Below are positions 7,537-17,284 of a stretch of 64,000 nt of DNA, piece after piece. The position numbers and the translations under genes are program-made. The stretch comes from Saprospiraceae bacterium (GTDB taxonomy: Bacteria; Bacteroidota; Bacteroidia; Chitinophagales; Saprospiraceae). The notes under the pieces were generated by a model. The model did no database searches, was not told where the DNA came from, and was given only the letters and a program-made list of their open reading frames with translations. The DNA lies in the NCBI GenBank assembly GCA_029263015.1, contig JAJCYI010000167.1:1-64000 (forward strand), written 5' to 3'. Position 1 is the stretch's first letter; the number at the start of each line of letters is the position of its first letter.

Positions 7537-9354
7537 TCACCTCACCTCCACATCAATTCCCATCCTCCGCATCAATAGTGTTGCATTGAAACTTTTGCTC
7601 ACACCTTTTTTGAGCTTATAGTCAAAATCCAACTCACCGTTTTTCACCTCCACTTCCATGCAGAGGTTTTCGACCGCCCCGTCTGATTCTGCTTCGAGAC
7701 GACCTAATTCAAGATCGTGTGTAGCGATCAATCCACCTCCTTTTAAATATATGAGCTGTTGAATGAGCGCCGCCGAGCCAGTATGCCTATCGACAGAATT
7801 AGTACCCTTCAAGATTTCATCCAAAAGGAAAAAGACTGGGAGTTCTTGGTGGTCAGGCTCAGCGGCTTCCTTCACCGCTTCGATGATTACTTTCAGGCGC
7901 TTCAGCTCTGCATAAAATGAGGAGGTACTTTCATGCAGGGCATCCACCGTGCGCATACTGCTGTAAACTTGCATCGGCGACAGCACCAGTTTTTCAGCGC
8001 AGACAGGAGCACCAGTCTGTGCCAATACGATATTGATGCCGACGGAGCGTAGGAAGGTGCTTTTGCCAGCCATATTGGAACCTGTAATCAATTTGATATG
8101 GCCCCGCACGGGCATGAACAAATCATTGGATATTCGCTCCTCGGCGTGGATGAGTGGATGTCCCAATTGCTGTGCATCTATTGCTGCTGCTTTATCGATT
8201 TTCGGCAATGTCCAATCTGGGTTATTATACCACATATTAGCGAAGCTGCTCAAGGTCTCAAACTCACACAATGCCTCAAACCAAACAGGCAGGTTTTCAC
8301 GCTGCTGGGCTTTCCAATTTTCCAAACGATACACCCAGCGCAAATCCCACAACAGGATCAGGTTGAGGAAAATAGCAAAAAAATTATAGCGGACATTCAA
8401 CTGGCTGATAATGTAGGACAACCGCTTCATTTCTTCAGATGCAGGTTGGCCGCCTGCGGTCAAAGAACTTGACAGTCGTTTAAGTTTTACGGAAGTAAAT
8501 GCCTGTTTCTCAATTTGTTGCAACAATTCCGCATACCTCGACAGCATTTCATCTGTATAAGTAGTGCGGATATGCACACGGTCAACTTTTTCTTTCGTCT
8601 TGCTCAAAATATAGCCTGGCGGGATCAACCATATCAGCAAAAACACTTGCCAGGGCACATAAAAAACCCAGAGCAACAGACAAATAAGAAACCAAACCGG
8701 AGCCAATAAAAAAGCTACTTTCAACAGTTTATTCCCCCGTACCAAATCTTTATCCTGCAACCAATCCGTCAGCATTTTCAAATGGCTCGGATTGTCTTTG
8801 ACTTCACTGCCAAAAGCCCTGAAATGTTGCCGCCAATCAAGCTGTGGTTTCAGTTCCGAAATAGCTTCTTGCCGCTGGTTTATTTCAGTTACGGGAGCTG
8901 GTTCTGATAAATAATTGGCCAGCCGATCTCGCCCAATAACGGTCGTGGCACGACAGCAATATTGAAAAAAGGAGTAATCCCCAAAAAGGTCAAGATCGAG
9001 GGCATTAGGGTGGTCAACATCGTGGTAAGATTTTCCAGAAGGGAAAACGGAATAGTCGTGCCGGAGTGCATTGTCTTCTTCCCCATTGATCTCGGCCAGC
9101 CGCTCCATATGCTTGGCATCGGACAACATCTGGACATGCCATTTCATCAATTGGTAAAAGCCACCCAGGAACAAGAAAATAAAAACGGTGAGTAAAAGCC
9201 AGTGCAGCGTCCCAAAAAAAATACCGATGCCAACCGACCCAAAAAAAACAGCCAGCCGCACCCAGGAAAAACGGTCGTAACGCTTTCGTAGAATTCTTGC
9301 TTCTTCTGAAAATTGTTGCTGGCGTTGTTGGTATTGTTCGGAGATATTTTGCAC
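7537..9354 (-). CDS. Membrane-anchored MutS-like ATPase
   Basis: This 605-residue protein carries only the ATPase core of MutS. Walker A TGSNMAGKSTFLRS is near residue 425 and Walker B VFFLLDEILKGTNSVDR follows, with the conserved H in LIATHDLELG. The mismatch-recognition and connector domains are absent. Instead the N-terminal half has membrane segments near residues 32-65 (paired) and around 215-255. Such proteins are common in Bacteroidota and are annotated as DNA mismatch repair proteins, but a role in canonical repair is doubtful. The start is GTG at 9354, with a stop just upstream in frame and no in-frame ATG until well inside. It appears monocistronic. Confidence 0.85.
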   Translation of the reverse strand: MQNISEQYQQRQQQFSEEARILRKRYDRFSWVRLAVFFGSVGIGIFFGTLHWLLLTVFIFLFLGGFYQLMKWHVQMLSDAKHMERLAEINGEEDNALRHDYSVFPSGKSYHDVDHPNALDLDLFGDYSFFQYCCRATTVIGRDRLANYLSEPAPVTEINQRQEAISELKPQLDWRQHFRAFGSEVKDNPSHLKMLTDWLQDKDLVRGNKLLKVAFLLAPVWFLICLLLWVFYVPWQVFLLIWLIPPGYILSKTKEKVDRVHIRTTYTDEMLSRYAELLQQIEKQAFTSVKLKRLSSSLTAGGQPASEEMKRLSYIISQLNVRYNFFAIFLNLILLWDLRWVYRLENWKAQQRENLPVWFEALCEFETLSSFANMWYNNPDWTLPKIDKAAAIDAQQLGHPLIHAEERISNDLFMPVRGHIKLITGSNMAGKSTFLRSVGINIVLAQTGAPVCAEKLVLSPMQVYSSMRTVDALHESTSSFYAELKRLKVIIEAVKEAAEPDHQELPVFFLLDEILKGTNSVDRHTGSAALIQQLIYLKGGGLIATHDLELGRLEAESDGAVENLCMEVEVKNGELDFDYKLKKGVSKSFNATLLMRRMGIDVEVR

Positions 9355-9393
9355 GTAAATGGAATAAATTTTTTAGCTAATAGGTGAAACCTC

Positions 9394-9426
9394 AGAAGCG
9401 ACGCTTTTTGAAAAAGCGTCGCTTCT
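9394..9426. repeat. Dispersed palindrome, AGAAGCGACGC family
   Basis: Perfect 16-bp arms (AGAAGCGACGCTTTTT and its complement) around a single G. Near-identical palindromes occur at 30297-30329 and 43224-43256, and sequence variants with the same shape at 12344, 17237, 48463, 57212 and 61406. It sits upstream of the MutS-like gene. Confidence 0.75.
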
Positions 9427-9511
9427 TTATTTTGGCAAATAACGGAAAAAAACGGCGATCAGGTTCTCTCCCCCACGGGCAACGCGACTTCAAGTTGGCG
9501 AACCCAATGTA

Positions 9512-9566
9512 GTACGGATCTCCAGATCCGTACACGGACACTTGCGGATCTGGGGATCCGCTGTAC
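9512..9566. repeat. Double hairpin, GTAC...GTAC family
   Basis: Two palindromes, GTACGGATCTCCAGATCCGTAC (9512-9533, abbreviated GTACGG...CCGTAC) and GCGGATCTGGGGATCCGCTGTAC-type (9544-9566), lie head to head separated by 10 bases. They can fold separately or pair with each other. The grammar matches 3509-3565, 16306-16375 and 34313-34374. The rest of the 9355-9646 gap holds only the AGAAGCGACGC palindrome. Confidence 0.65.
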
Positions 9567-9646
9567 GTTGGTCATTTGTTTTTGACAACGGCACCTGTAT
9601 GATTAAATGATTGAAAATCAAAATGTTGGAAAATATTTTCCAACCA

Positions 9647-12253
9647 CTACTGCACCACAATTTTCCCCACTCCTATTTTTTCACCCTGAGAAGAAATCCG
9701 ATAAAAATAAGTGCCCGCAGCAAGCTCCTCCATTCCGATCTGGCCAGCGTCCTGCAAAGCCGTCCGTTTCACAATCTTGCCCTGTAAATCCATCAGCACA
9801 AATCCAGCTTCGTTCGGGTGGTCCATTTCGATATTCAAAATGCCATTTCTTAAAATTGGATTTGGAAAAATATCAACCTTTATGTTTTTGTCATTTTCGA
9901 AAACAGCAACAGGCGGCCCTTCCACAAAGGTGACTTCAAAATCCCAAACGCCTCGGCCATAGGTGCTGAACCGCACGATGTCCGTGCTGGCGATGTATTC
10001 GACCGATGTGTACCATTGCAACGGGGTGCTTTCACCCAGCAGCGGATACCATTGATCTTCCCAAGTGACATAAACAAATGGCCCAAGCGTCGTGGCAGCA
10101 AACAAAAGGGTTTCATCATTATTGGCCGCCAACTCCTGCACTAATGTTCCGGGCAAACCGTCATCGATTGGCTCGAAAGTGATGCCCCCATCAATAGATT
10201 TGAAAACAGCGGGATTGGAGTAACCGCTGCCTGAAACATACACGACTTCGGGATCTATTTTAGAGGCCAAAATACAAGCCGTGTACAACCATGAAGTAGT
10301 CGGGCCTGAGAAGCCAGGCGACTTTTCCCAGTTCACCCCACCATCGTAAGTCGTGAAAAATGTTCCATCGTCCGCGGCCACGTAAATGCGGTCGCCCTCA
10401 AAAAAGGGAGATTGCTCAATGGCCGAAATCAACCCCTCTCCAGAGTTGGAATTTTCTTTAAAATCAAAATCAAACTGGGTGGTAGATATGTCATAAGGTG
10501 CTCCTGTCGAGGCCGTCAAGGCAATGAGGTAAGAGCCTGGCCCTTCGTCCAAATTGCCACCCCCCACAAAAACAGTATTGCCATCTGGGAATGCCTCAAG
10601 GTTGGCAGTTGGAACGATCCAGCCCACGGCAGGCATGTCCTCCCCTTCCACGTTAAATTCCGATTCCGGCCAAGGATTTGGCGGATTAAATGCAAAATGA
10701 TAATAGTCCATAATGCCCCCTGGGTACTGTGTCCAGTAGCTCTGATTGCCATTCGACATGAGCATTTGACCATAATCCCCTGACCATTGCTGGGTGAAAT
10801 CAACAGGTGTTTCTTCGTCGCCCTCGGCGGTCCATTGCCAGCCTTGATCCTGCGATCCCAGATATATGAAATTAGGAAAATCCTGATTGGTCAGCACGTC
10901 GTAATACTGCCCGATGTTCATGCCCTCCAGGCTTATATTTTGAGTGGTTTCCAAATGGTCATAAGAAATGTGCAGCCCGCCGTGGTTGGCGATGAGGAAA
11001 AAAGGTGTGCTATCCATTTTTTCATAAAACCCGAAATCCATGATGTCAGCATGAAACTTATCAAGGTCATTATAATATTCCCACCATTCGTTCGCCAGTT
11101 CCCAAGTGATACCCCCGTCGATGCTAAAATGGCAATTGACCGCCCCGGAAAACAAACGCAAAGAATCGAAAGGCGAGCAGACCATGCCGACATTCCAAGC
11201 ATTGGCAGGGGTTTCGCCCTGCAAGATCCAGTCTGCCCCACCGTTGTTTGATTTGTAAACTTCGTGATTGTCAATGAGCGCATACAAGATCAAAGTGGAA
11301 TCGGTAGCGTACCCTATCAGTTCAGCATCGCCATCATCAGACAAGCCATTTGTGGGAACAGAAAAAATGGTATCGGCATTGATCGTGTACAAATTTAACC
11401 CTCTTTCCAGCACAAAAACCTGCTCTGTTTTCGGAGATGCCCACAAGCTGACCTTCCATTTATCGGTCTGGTCAAAAACCTTGATCCGTTGAAAATTTTG
11501 CCCGCCATCCGTGGAGCGGTACAGCCAACTGCGGGCAGCCCACGGTTGGGCGTCCCAGGTATGCGCCAGGTAATAGATGGTGTTCAAAGAATCCGACAAG
11601 ATGGACACGTTGTTTGGCGAACCCCAGCCATCATAAAAATCAGGTAAAAAATTGGCGACTTCCCAGGCCTGCCCTTCGTCGTCGGAATACATAAGGTCTT
11701 TGCCCGAAGCACCGATCAACCGCATACCGCTCGTGTCGGTCGGGTAAAATGCTTTCAGCACTGCTGGATTTAATAAAAAGTCATCGTTGAGCACTGTCCA
11801 ATCGCTGCCATCAAGATTGCCGCGCCAGAGGCTGCCACCAGCAGCAATGCCATAGATTTTGTTGAGTTGCGGCACATACTCTACCGTGCGCATGTTGCCC
11901 GCTTGGTTGGCGCTCCCGCGCTCCCGCCACTCGCCTTCCACATTGCCATCGGCAAATGTTTCGGTGCCACGGGTATTGTTCTGTGGTGAAATATATTGGC
12001 GTGTCCGGGCAAGTTCCCTTGCAGCTTGCCGATCCATTTCCCGCCAGTCAGTGCCAGGTGCAGCTTTGTGGATGAGTTCGATCCAAGCTTGGCGACGGTT
12101 TTGGCCATCTTCACCCTCTTCCTGATCTGTTCTGTATTTCTTGCCATTGGTCGGTTCGGGCAAGGGCGGGATGGGGTTTTCATTTTTTTGGAAATAAAAA
12201 AGGGCGGAAACGACAATAAGGAAAAAAGTAAAGAGTGGTAGCGTTTTTTTCAT
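9647..12253 (-). CDS. Secreted beta-propeller (BNR/sortilin-like) protein, T9SS cargo
   Basis: This 868-residue protein has a signal peptide (MKKTLPLFTFFLIVVSALFYF). It then has repeated beta-propeller blades with Asp-box-like signatures such as YSDDEGQAWEV, STDGGQNF, SNNGGADW, SIDGGITW and TYDGGVNW, typical of BNR/VPS10-type propellers. The last about 80 residues (VDIFPNPILRNG, then LAAGTYFYRI and GKIVVQ) form a T9SS type A sorting domain, so the protein should cross the outer membrane and stay at the surface or be released. The enzymatic role is not predictable; sialidase-like catalytic residues are not evident. It is transcribed alone from a -7 box at 12278-12271. Confidence 0.85.
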   Translation of the reverse strand: MKKTLPLFTFFLIVVSALFYFQKNENPIPPLPEPTNGKKYRTDQEEGEDGQNRRQAWIELIHKAAPGTDWREMDRQAARELARTRQYISPQNNTRGTETFADGNVEGEWRERGSANQAGNMRTVEYVPQLNKIYGIAAGGSLWRGNLDGSDWTVLNDDFLLNPAVLKAFYPTDTSGMRLIGASGKDLMYSDDEGQAWEVANFLPDFYDGWGSPNNVSILSDSLNTIYYLAHTWDAQPWAARSWLYRSTDGGQNFQRIKVFDQTDKWKVSLWASPKTEQVFVLERGLNLYTINADTIFSVPTNGLSDDGDAELIGYATDSTLILYALIDNHEVYKSNNGGADWILQGETPANAWNVGMVCSPFDSLRLFSGAVNCHFSIDGGITWELANEWWEYYNDLDKFHADIMDFGFYEKMDSTPFFLIANHGGLHISYDHLETTQNISLEGMNIGQYYDVLTNQDFPNFIYLGSQDQGWQWTAEGDEETPVDFTQQWSGDYGQMLMSNGNQSYWTQYPGGIMDYYHFAFNPPNPWPESEFNVEGEDMPAVGWIVPTANLEAFPDGNTVFVGGGNLDEGPGSYLIALTASTGAPYDISTTQFDFDFKENSNSGEGLISAIEQSPFFEGDRIYVAADDGTFFTTYDGGVNWEKSPGFSGPTTSWLYTACILASKIDPEVVYVSGSGYSNPAVFKSIDGGITFEPIDDGLPGTLVQELAANNDETLLFAATTLGPFVYVTWEDQWYPLLGESTPLQWYTSVEYIASTDIVRFSTYGRGVWDFEVTFVEGPPVAVFENDKNIKVDIFPNPILRNGILNIEMDHPNEAGFVLMDLQGKIVKRTALQDAGQIGMEELAAGTYFYRISSQGEKIGVGKIVVQ

Positions 12254-12270
12254 GCGGTGGAATTGAGAGA

Positions 12271-12278
12271 CAAAAATA
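12271..12278 (-). promoter_or_regulatory. -7 box for the beta-propeller gene
   Basis: The minus strand reads TATTTTTG (TAnnTTTG), 17 bases upstream of the ATG at 12253. It gives a very short leader, as is common in Bacteroidota. Confidence 0.5.
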
Positions 12279-12343
12279 CCTATAATTCTAATATATAGCT
12301 GGTCAGTGAATAGACCTAAAGTGTACTAACCTGGATCTGACCT

Positions 12344-12382
12344 TTCAGAGGTGGCACTTTTTGAAAAGGTGTCACCTCTGAA
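12344..12382. repeat. Palindrome, TTCAGAGGTG variant of the dispersed family
   Basis: Arms 12344-12361 and 12364-12382 (TTCAGAGGTGGCACTTTT against its near-complement) share the shape and TTTT-GAAAA centre of the AGAAGCGACGC palindromes but not their outer sequence. It lies in the 12254-12794 gap, which otherwise contains the GC-run palindrome at 12404 and AT-rich sequence with no gene I can support. Confidence 0.65.
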
Positions 12383-12403
12383 CCAAATTGTTCGTTATTC
12401 ATC

Positions 12404-12448
12404 ATCCCCCCTTCTCCCCTTCCTTTGGAGGGGGCTGGGGGGAGGCTT
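12404..12448. repeat. C-run/G-run palindrome (SPP-PPKG family)
   Basis: The sequence CCCCTTCCTTTGGAGGGGGC forms the middle of a C-rich to G-rich imperfect palindrome. The same repeat type lies inside the glycosyltransferase gene at 44015-44048, where it encodes SPPLAPPKGRG. The repeat is common in Bacteroidota genomes and tends to be tolerated in any frame. Confidence 0.6.
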
Positions 12449-12794
12449 CCTGTGCGGAAAGGGAAAGGCTACAAAGTAGTCAGGCAGAAGATCAGCATTT
12501 TCATCGGCTGAAGTATTTTTTATTAATACCACAAGATACTAAAAGTTATCAGCCAATAGAAATGATAATGAACAAGGAGTATTTAATTGTTCCTTGTTCA
12601 TCTGTCAATTCCTTACAGCACTTGACTATTTTTCAAACCTGCTTGATAGGAGGTTGAAGTTACTGATTTCATTCTTTAGAATCACAATAAATCAATCACT
12701 CCACTGATATAAGTCATTGACTCTTGCTTGATTGATATCCATATTATTCGGAAGTATAAATTGCACCTCTCCCTTGAAATAAATAACTAGTCAC

Positions 12795-15700
12795 ATGAAA
12801 CAGCAGCTTAACCTCCTCCTGACATTCTTATTCCTTTTAATGTCATTTTTAGCTATTGGACAAGTTCCTCAAAGTGTTAATTATCAGGCAGTTGTCAGAG
12901 ATCAGAATCTCATTCCCATCGTAGATCAGATGGTTGCCATAAGGATGAGTATCCGCCAGGGATCGCTAGATGGAGACCAAGTGTACGTGGAAACACATCA
13001 AGTCACTTCCAATGGTTTTGGGCTAATCAACTTGCAAATCGGAGAAGGTAATCTTGTGTCCGGCTCTTTTCCAGACATTGAATGGGGCAACAATACTTTT
13101 TATCTCCAAATTGAAATAGACCCTAACGGTGGGAACGACTTTCTCCTCATGGGAACCGATCAATTGATTTCTGTACCTTATGCTTTACACGCCCAAACTG
13201 CCGACAATATTAACGATGCTGATGCTGATCCAACTAACGAATTAATTACTGGCGTGGAATTGCAGGGCGACTCCCTCATTTTGCAAGAAGGAGGCAATGA
13301 AACGGCTATTAATCTCAGCCCTTATCGACAAACATTGGTTTACGATTCCAGCACATTTGAATTGAGCATTACGCAGGGAAACACCCTCATTATAAATCCA
13401 GGCATTGGCCCCATCGGTCCTCAGGGATCACAAGGTATTCAAGGGCCTCCAGGGCTACAAGGACTACAAGGGCCTAAAGGCGATCAGGGTGAAATTGGAC
13501 CACAGGGACTCAAAGGTGATCAAGGCGAAAAAGGTGATCAGGGCATTCAAGGAATCCCTGGTGAACAAGGTGATCAGGGGCCGATTGGCCCACAAGGCGA
13601 AAAAGGTGATATTGGGCCAGAAGGTCCTCAAGGTATTCAAGGCCCACTCGGCCCCATCCAAACCATCACTAAAGTTGGCGATCAAATTATTTTGTCAGAT
13701 GGTGGTGGCTCAGTGACAGATGAAACTGCCGATGCAGATAACAACCCCACCAATGAAATCCAAACACTTGGCGTGAATGGAAATATCTTGAGTATCAGTG
13801 GTGGCAACAGCATAAACCTTACTTCTTTATCTCCTTGGCAACCCTTTACGAATGGCATTTTTTACGACCAGGGAGAAGTTTGGATAGGTTCAACAAGCAA
13901 CGGCCCTGGCCTACGCATGAACACCAATATTCTGCAAATACGAGATGGTTCAGGACAAGAAACAGTCACTTTAGGAAATCCTGGGATTGTTCAAACCTCC
14001 GCCAATGGTGCTTTTACTACCATATTGGGCGGGAATGCTGCAAATGCAGGGTTCCTCCGTTTGTACAACCCATCCGGCACTCTCAATTTTGACATGAACA
14101 GTATCATGGGACAACCCAATGCCAGTATTTTTTACCAAAACTATAATGGGAATACCAAAATACGAATGGAAGCCAATGCAGATGATGTAGGATTAATTTC
14201 CACTTATGGCCCTGGGGATATTTTCAATACCTATGCCGGCCCCTTTACCGGTACACCAACGATGGGTACCCTGGCTACTTTCAATGGTGGCAATTTAAGA
14301 AACAGGATTGCCAGCAACTCGGAAGATGCTGGGGACATAGCTGTTTTTGGCCCTTCTAATACGATAGCCAGGATTAGCTCTTATATAGGCTACCCTAATT
14401 TGGGTGTTTTAAACTTGTACAATAACGGGAATGTACGTAGCTGGTTAGGCTCCGACCCTACTGATGATTCAGGTCTTTTGACAACGAACGGCCCTGCAAA
14501 TCGAACAGTGAAAATTGGAAATCTTTCCGGGTATCCCAACACAGGTTTAATAGCCTTGTCGAATAATGGCAACATCACCTGCGAAATCACAATTGATGAT
14601 ACCGATGCAGGGACAATAGCAACTTACAGCCCTTCTGGAAATACCAATGTATTGATCGGCACCACTTCAATATGGTCACCGGAAAGTGGGTCTGTAACAG
14701 TTGCAGGTGATGGGAATGAAAAGGTCCTTTTATTTCATGACGGCTTTGACTCTGGCACTGTCCAGACGAAAGGTTCCGGTGATACAATCAATGTCGAATT
14801 AACTAGCGATTTAGGTGAACCGAACAAAGGAGTCATAAATGTAAATCGCAATAACAAACCTGTTGTTCAAATCAGCTCGAATGCGCCCTCAGAAGGCGGT
14901 ATGCTCGAAATTTTAAAAGATTACGAGGAAAGAATGACGCTAAAAGTGTCGGACGACGGAGCAGGTATCTTAATAGCCAAAGGCCCAGCCGGGAATAACA
15001 TTGTTGAAATAACGCCACCCACTGGCGAACCCGATGCCGGTGGCATAGGTTTGAAAAACCCCACAGGAGGTACAAACGTTACCCTCGGTATTGCCCTCAA
15101 TGATCCAAATGCAGGTACAATATCCACCTACCAAAATGATCAACTCATAAGTTTCATAGGCAACAATCCAGGGAATGCTGGAACATTTAGCACCTATGCC
15201 ACCAATGGGGATATCAAAACACTTACTTCTACTTCGCCCTTCAATGAAGCAGGTACTTTCAGCACCTTTTACAACAACATGGAGATTATTGGATTGAATA
15301 CCAGCTCTGGTAATGGAGGTTATATTACCACTTACCGCAACCAACTTCCAATGACACACCTCACCCACAACAGCGTCGGTGCCGGAGGCTTGTGGCTGTC
15401 AAATTCCAACCAATTCTATGATGTTATTTTAACTTCTTCTAGTAACGATCCAAGTAACATTGGGGGGGTACTTCAGCTTTCCAAGAATGGCCAGGAAAAA
15501 ATGCTTTTAGATGGTAGCTCCGATGCCGGAATACTGAAGGTGAAAGGAGCAGCAGGTCAGGTCAATACGCTTATAACTTTCCAGACAGGTGATCAAAATG
15601 GTGGTACTATCGGCACCTACCATACTGGCTCTATAAGGACTGCTCTTATCGGCGATCATGCAAGTGGCGTTATCAGAACCTTTGACAGCAACCTGCTCTA

Positions 15701-16289
15701 CAATGTTGACATTACATCACTTGGGTCCAACACAGACCACGGATACATCTCCGTCAACGACTTTAACGGCTTCCCTCAGGCTGGTGCATATGTCGATGCT
15801 GGCGGCCAGGGTATAGTATTTGGTGACACTAAAAATTTCCGAATGCCACATCCTGAAAAAACTGGGAAAGAAATCTGGTATGCCAGTTTGGAAGGCCCTG
15901 AGGCCGCTGCTTATGTCCGCGGTACCGCAACTCTATCTGATGGCAAAGCCACTATCGAATTCCCAGATCACTTCCACCACGTAGCTAACCCTAAAACCAT
16001 GACCGTTATGATGACGCCTCTTTCCCCCGAATCGAAAGGGCTATGCGTGCTTGAAAAAACGCAAAATGGATTTACCGTACAGGAATTATGGAACGGCCGA
16101 GGCAATTATGAGTTCGACTGGGAAGTAAAATGTATTCGTAATGGATATGAAGACTATCGAGTGATTCGAGACGAAAGAGAAGCTGCACCGGCTGCCACAT
16201 CCTTACCTGCAAAAGTCAAGTCTGGGGAGGGAGGATTACCGCAAGCAGCTGGGAAAGCACATCCTTCTCTATTGAATAATAATAATTAA
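12795..16289 (+). CDS. Secreted collagen-like protein with beta repeats
   Basis: This 1164-residue protein has a signal peptide (to about residue 23, ending AIGQ) and a N-terminal domain shared by many Bacteroidota surface proteins ([14 protein letters not shown], then [12 protein letters not shown]). It then has an uninterrupted collagen-like Gly-X-Y tract at about residues 202-285, rich in GPQG, GIQG and GDQG. Residues about 390-1010 are a run of degenerate beta repeats built around DAGxIxTYxxxG. The C-terminal domain ([24 protein letters not shown], about 1015-1130) resembles the closing domain of phage-tail-like and surface fibre proteins. I see no T9SS sorting domain, so its route to the surface is unclear. 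A fibre or adhesin role is inference. Confidence 0.8.
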   Translation: MKQQLNLLLTFLFLLMSFLAIGQVPQSVNYQAVVRDQNLIPIVDQMVAIRMSIRQGSLDGDQVYVETHQVTSNGFGLINLQIGEGNLVSGSFPDIEWGNNTFYLQIEIDPNGGNDFLLMGTDQLISVPYALHAQTADNINDADADPTNELITGVELQGDSLILQEGGNETAINLSPYRQTLVYDSSTFELSITQGNTLIINPGIGPIGPQGSQGIQGPPGLQGLQGPKGDQGEIGPQGLKGDQGEKGDQGIQGIPGEQGDQGPIGPQGEKGDIGPEGPQGIQGPLGPIQTITKVGDQIILSDGGGSVTDETADADNNPTNEIQTLGVNGNILSISGGNSINLTSLSPWQPFTNGIFYDQGEVWIGSTSNGPGLRMNTNILQIRDGSGQETVTLGNPGIVQTSANGAFTTILGGNAANAGFLRLYNPSGTLNFDMNSIMGQPNASIFYQNYNGNTKIRMEANADDVGLISTYGPGDIFNTYAGPFTGTPTMGTLATFNGGNLRNRIASNSEDAGDIAVFGPSNTIARISSYIGYPNLGVLNLYNNGNVRSWLGSDPTDDSGLLTTNGPANRTVKIGNLSGYPNTGLIALSNNGNITCEITIDDTDAGTIATYSPSGNTNVLIGTTSIWSPESGSVTVAGDGNEKVLLFHDGFDSGTVQTKGSGDTINVELTSDLGEPNKGVINVNRNNKPVVQISSNAPSEGGMLEILKDYEERMTLKVSDDGAGILIAKGPAGNNIVEITPPTGEPDAGGIGLKNPTGGTNVTLGIALNDPNAGTISTYQNDQLISFIGNNPGNAGTFSTYATNGDIKTLTSTSPFNEAGTFSTFYNNMEIIGLNTSSGNGGYITTYRNQLPMTHLTHNSVGAGGLWLSNSNQFYDVILTSSSNDPSNIGGVLQLSKNGQEKMLLDGSSDAGILKVKGAAGQVNTLITFQTGDQNGGTIGTYHTGSIRTALIGDHASGVIRTFDSNLLYNVDITSLGSNTDHGYISVNDFNGFPQAGAYVDAGGQGIVFGDTKNFRMPHPEKTGKEIWYASLEGPEAAAYVRGTATLSDGKATIEFPDHFHHVANPKTMTVMMTPLSPESKGLCVLEKTQNGFTVQELWNGRGNYEFDWEVKCIRNGYEDYRVIRDEREAAPAATSLPAKVKSGEGGLPQAAGKAHPSLLNNNN

Positions 16290-16305
16290 CGCAAGTTGCG
16301 ATAAA

Positions 16306-16375
16306 TGTACAGCGAATCCCCAGATTCGCAATAAGTCACCCCAAAACCCCAACGAATCTGGGGATTCGTTGTACA
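16306..16375. repeat. Double hairpin, TGTAC...GTACA family
   Basis: Arms 16306-16328 and 16353-16375 pair over 23 bases with one G/T difference (arm begins TGTACAGCGAATCCCC). Each arm is itself a palindrome of the GCGAATCCCCAGATTCGC kind. It follows the collagen-like gene and could also act as its terminator, although no T-run follows. Confidence 0.65.
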
Positions 16376-16507
16376 TAAAGTGCAAAACATTGGGTCAATT
16401 AGACTCACCGAAGGTTTTCACGGAGTTTCACAAAGAAAAAAAATTCGTAAAACCCTGAGTTGATTAATATGCCAAACCTCAATACCGTGAATTTCAAAAT
16501 AACAACC

Positions 16508-16993
16508 ATGCAACGCATAATTTCCATACTCCTAATGAGCTTCACAATTGTCTCAGTCGCAGCCCAGCAACTCTCACCTGCCGTAGTTGCAGGTGCAGGC
16601 AACCATTACTCCAACCAGGAATATCACCTGAGCTGGACACTTGGTGAGACGATCATCACTACTCAAAGCCAGGCTGGTGCTACCCTACTTCAAGGTTTCC
16701 AGCAGCCCAATTATTTGTTCGATGTATTGGTAGAAGAACCTAATAAAGGCTATAAGATCAAGCTCTTCCCAAACCCAACGCCCAATTGGATTACTATCGA
16801 AATAAGTGGTCCCGAACAAGCGATGACCGCCGAATTATTTGACATTTTGGGTCACCTTATTCTCCGTAAAGACATCGAACCACCTCTTACCAACTTCGAC
16901 CTCAGCGGGCTGCCAAGTGCCACTTATCTGCTTGTTGTTTTGGATGATAAAAATGTAAGAGTAGGAGCATGGAGAATTCAGAAGTTGCGGTAA
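16508..16993 (+). CDS. Small secreted protein with T9SS type A sorting domain
   Basis: With the start at ATG 16508 the protein has 161 residues and begins with a clean signal peptide (MQRIISILLMSFTIVSVAAQ). Starting at the in-frame ATG 16460 would place 16 unsuitable residues before it. The short mature part (SPAVVAGAGNHYSNQEYHLSWTLGE...LLQGFQQPNY) is a motif seen in many Bacteroidota proteins that are little more than a carrier for the sorting domain. The C-terminal 75 residues (IKLFPNPTPNW, LFDILGHLI, LPSATYLLVV) are the sorting domain. The function is unknown; it follows the collagen-like gene on the same strand across a double-hairpin repeat. Confidence 0.8.
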   Translation: MQRIISILLMSFTIVSVAAQQLSPAVVAGAGNHYSNQEYHLSWTLGETIITTQSQAGATLLQGFQQPNYLFDVLVEEPNKGYKIKLFPNPTPNWITIEISGPEQAMTAELFDILGHLILRKDIEPPLTNFDLSGLPSATYLLVVLDDKNVRVGAWRIQKLR

Positions 16994-17236
16994 TTCGTGA
17001 CCAATTGTTTGTTTTAATTCGTTAAACTAATCCTCGAAAAAATTGCCATGAAAAACAATGGTGGGTCTTTGTGTATTTACTTATTCCCCGGCCCACCAGG
17101 CTGCATTTCCGTTTTAGCGAATAAAGAAAAAACGCGCACCGTACATTTTGGTTTGTTAGTTTCTTGCAATACCATATAGATAAGGAAAGTTATCAGGAAG
17201 CGATGAGAAATTGGGAAATTGATGGATTTCAGAAGC

Positions 17237-17253
17237 GACGCTTTGAAAGCGTC
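17237..17253. repeat. Hybrid short palindrome
   Basis: GACGCTTT-G-AAAGCGTC is a perfect 8-bp stem. To its left the sequence reads TCAGAAGC, as in the AGAAGCGACGC family, and to its right GGACACC, as in the palindrome at 57212-57242. It looks like a junction of two variants. I see nothing else in the 16994-17284 gap. Confidence 0.55.
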
Positions 17254-17284
17254 GGACACCTACTAGAACGAGGTACAAAACCAA

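Noticed and set aside
12388-12657. 89-residue frame in the 12254-12794 gap
   Set aside because: Its first residues (HHPPFSPSFGGGWGE) are a translation of the GC-run palindrome; no promoter or family supports it.
13405-13716. 103-residue frame in the collagen-like region
   Set aside because: It is a shifted reading of the Gly-X-Y repeat ([20 protein letters not shown]), a typical shadow.
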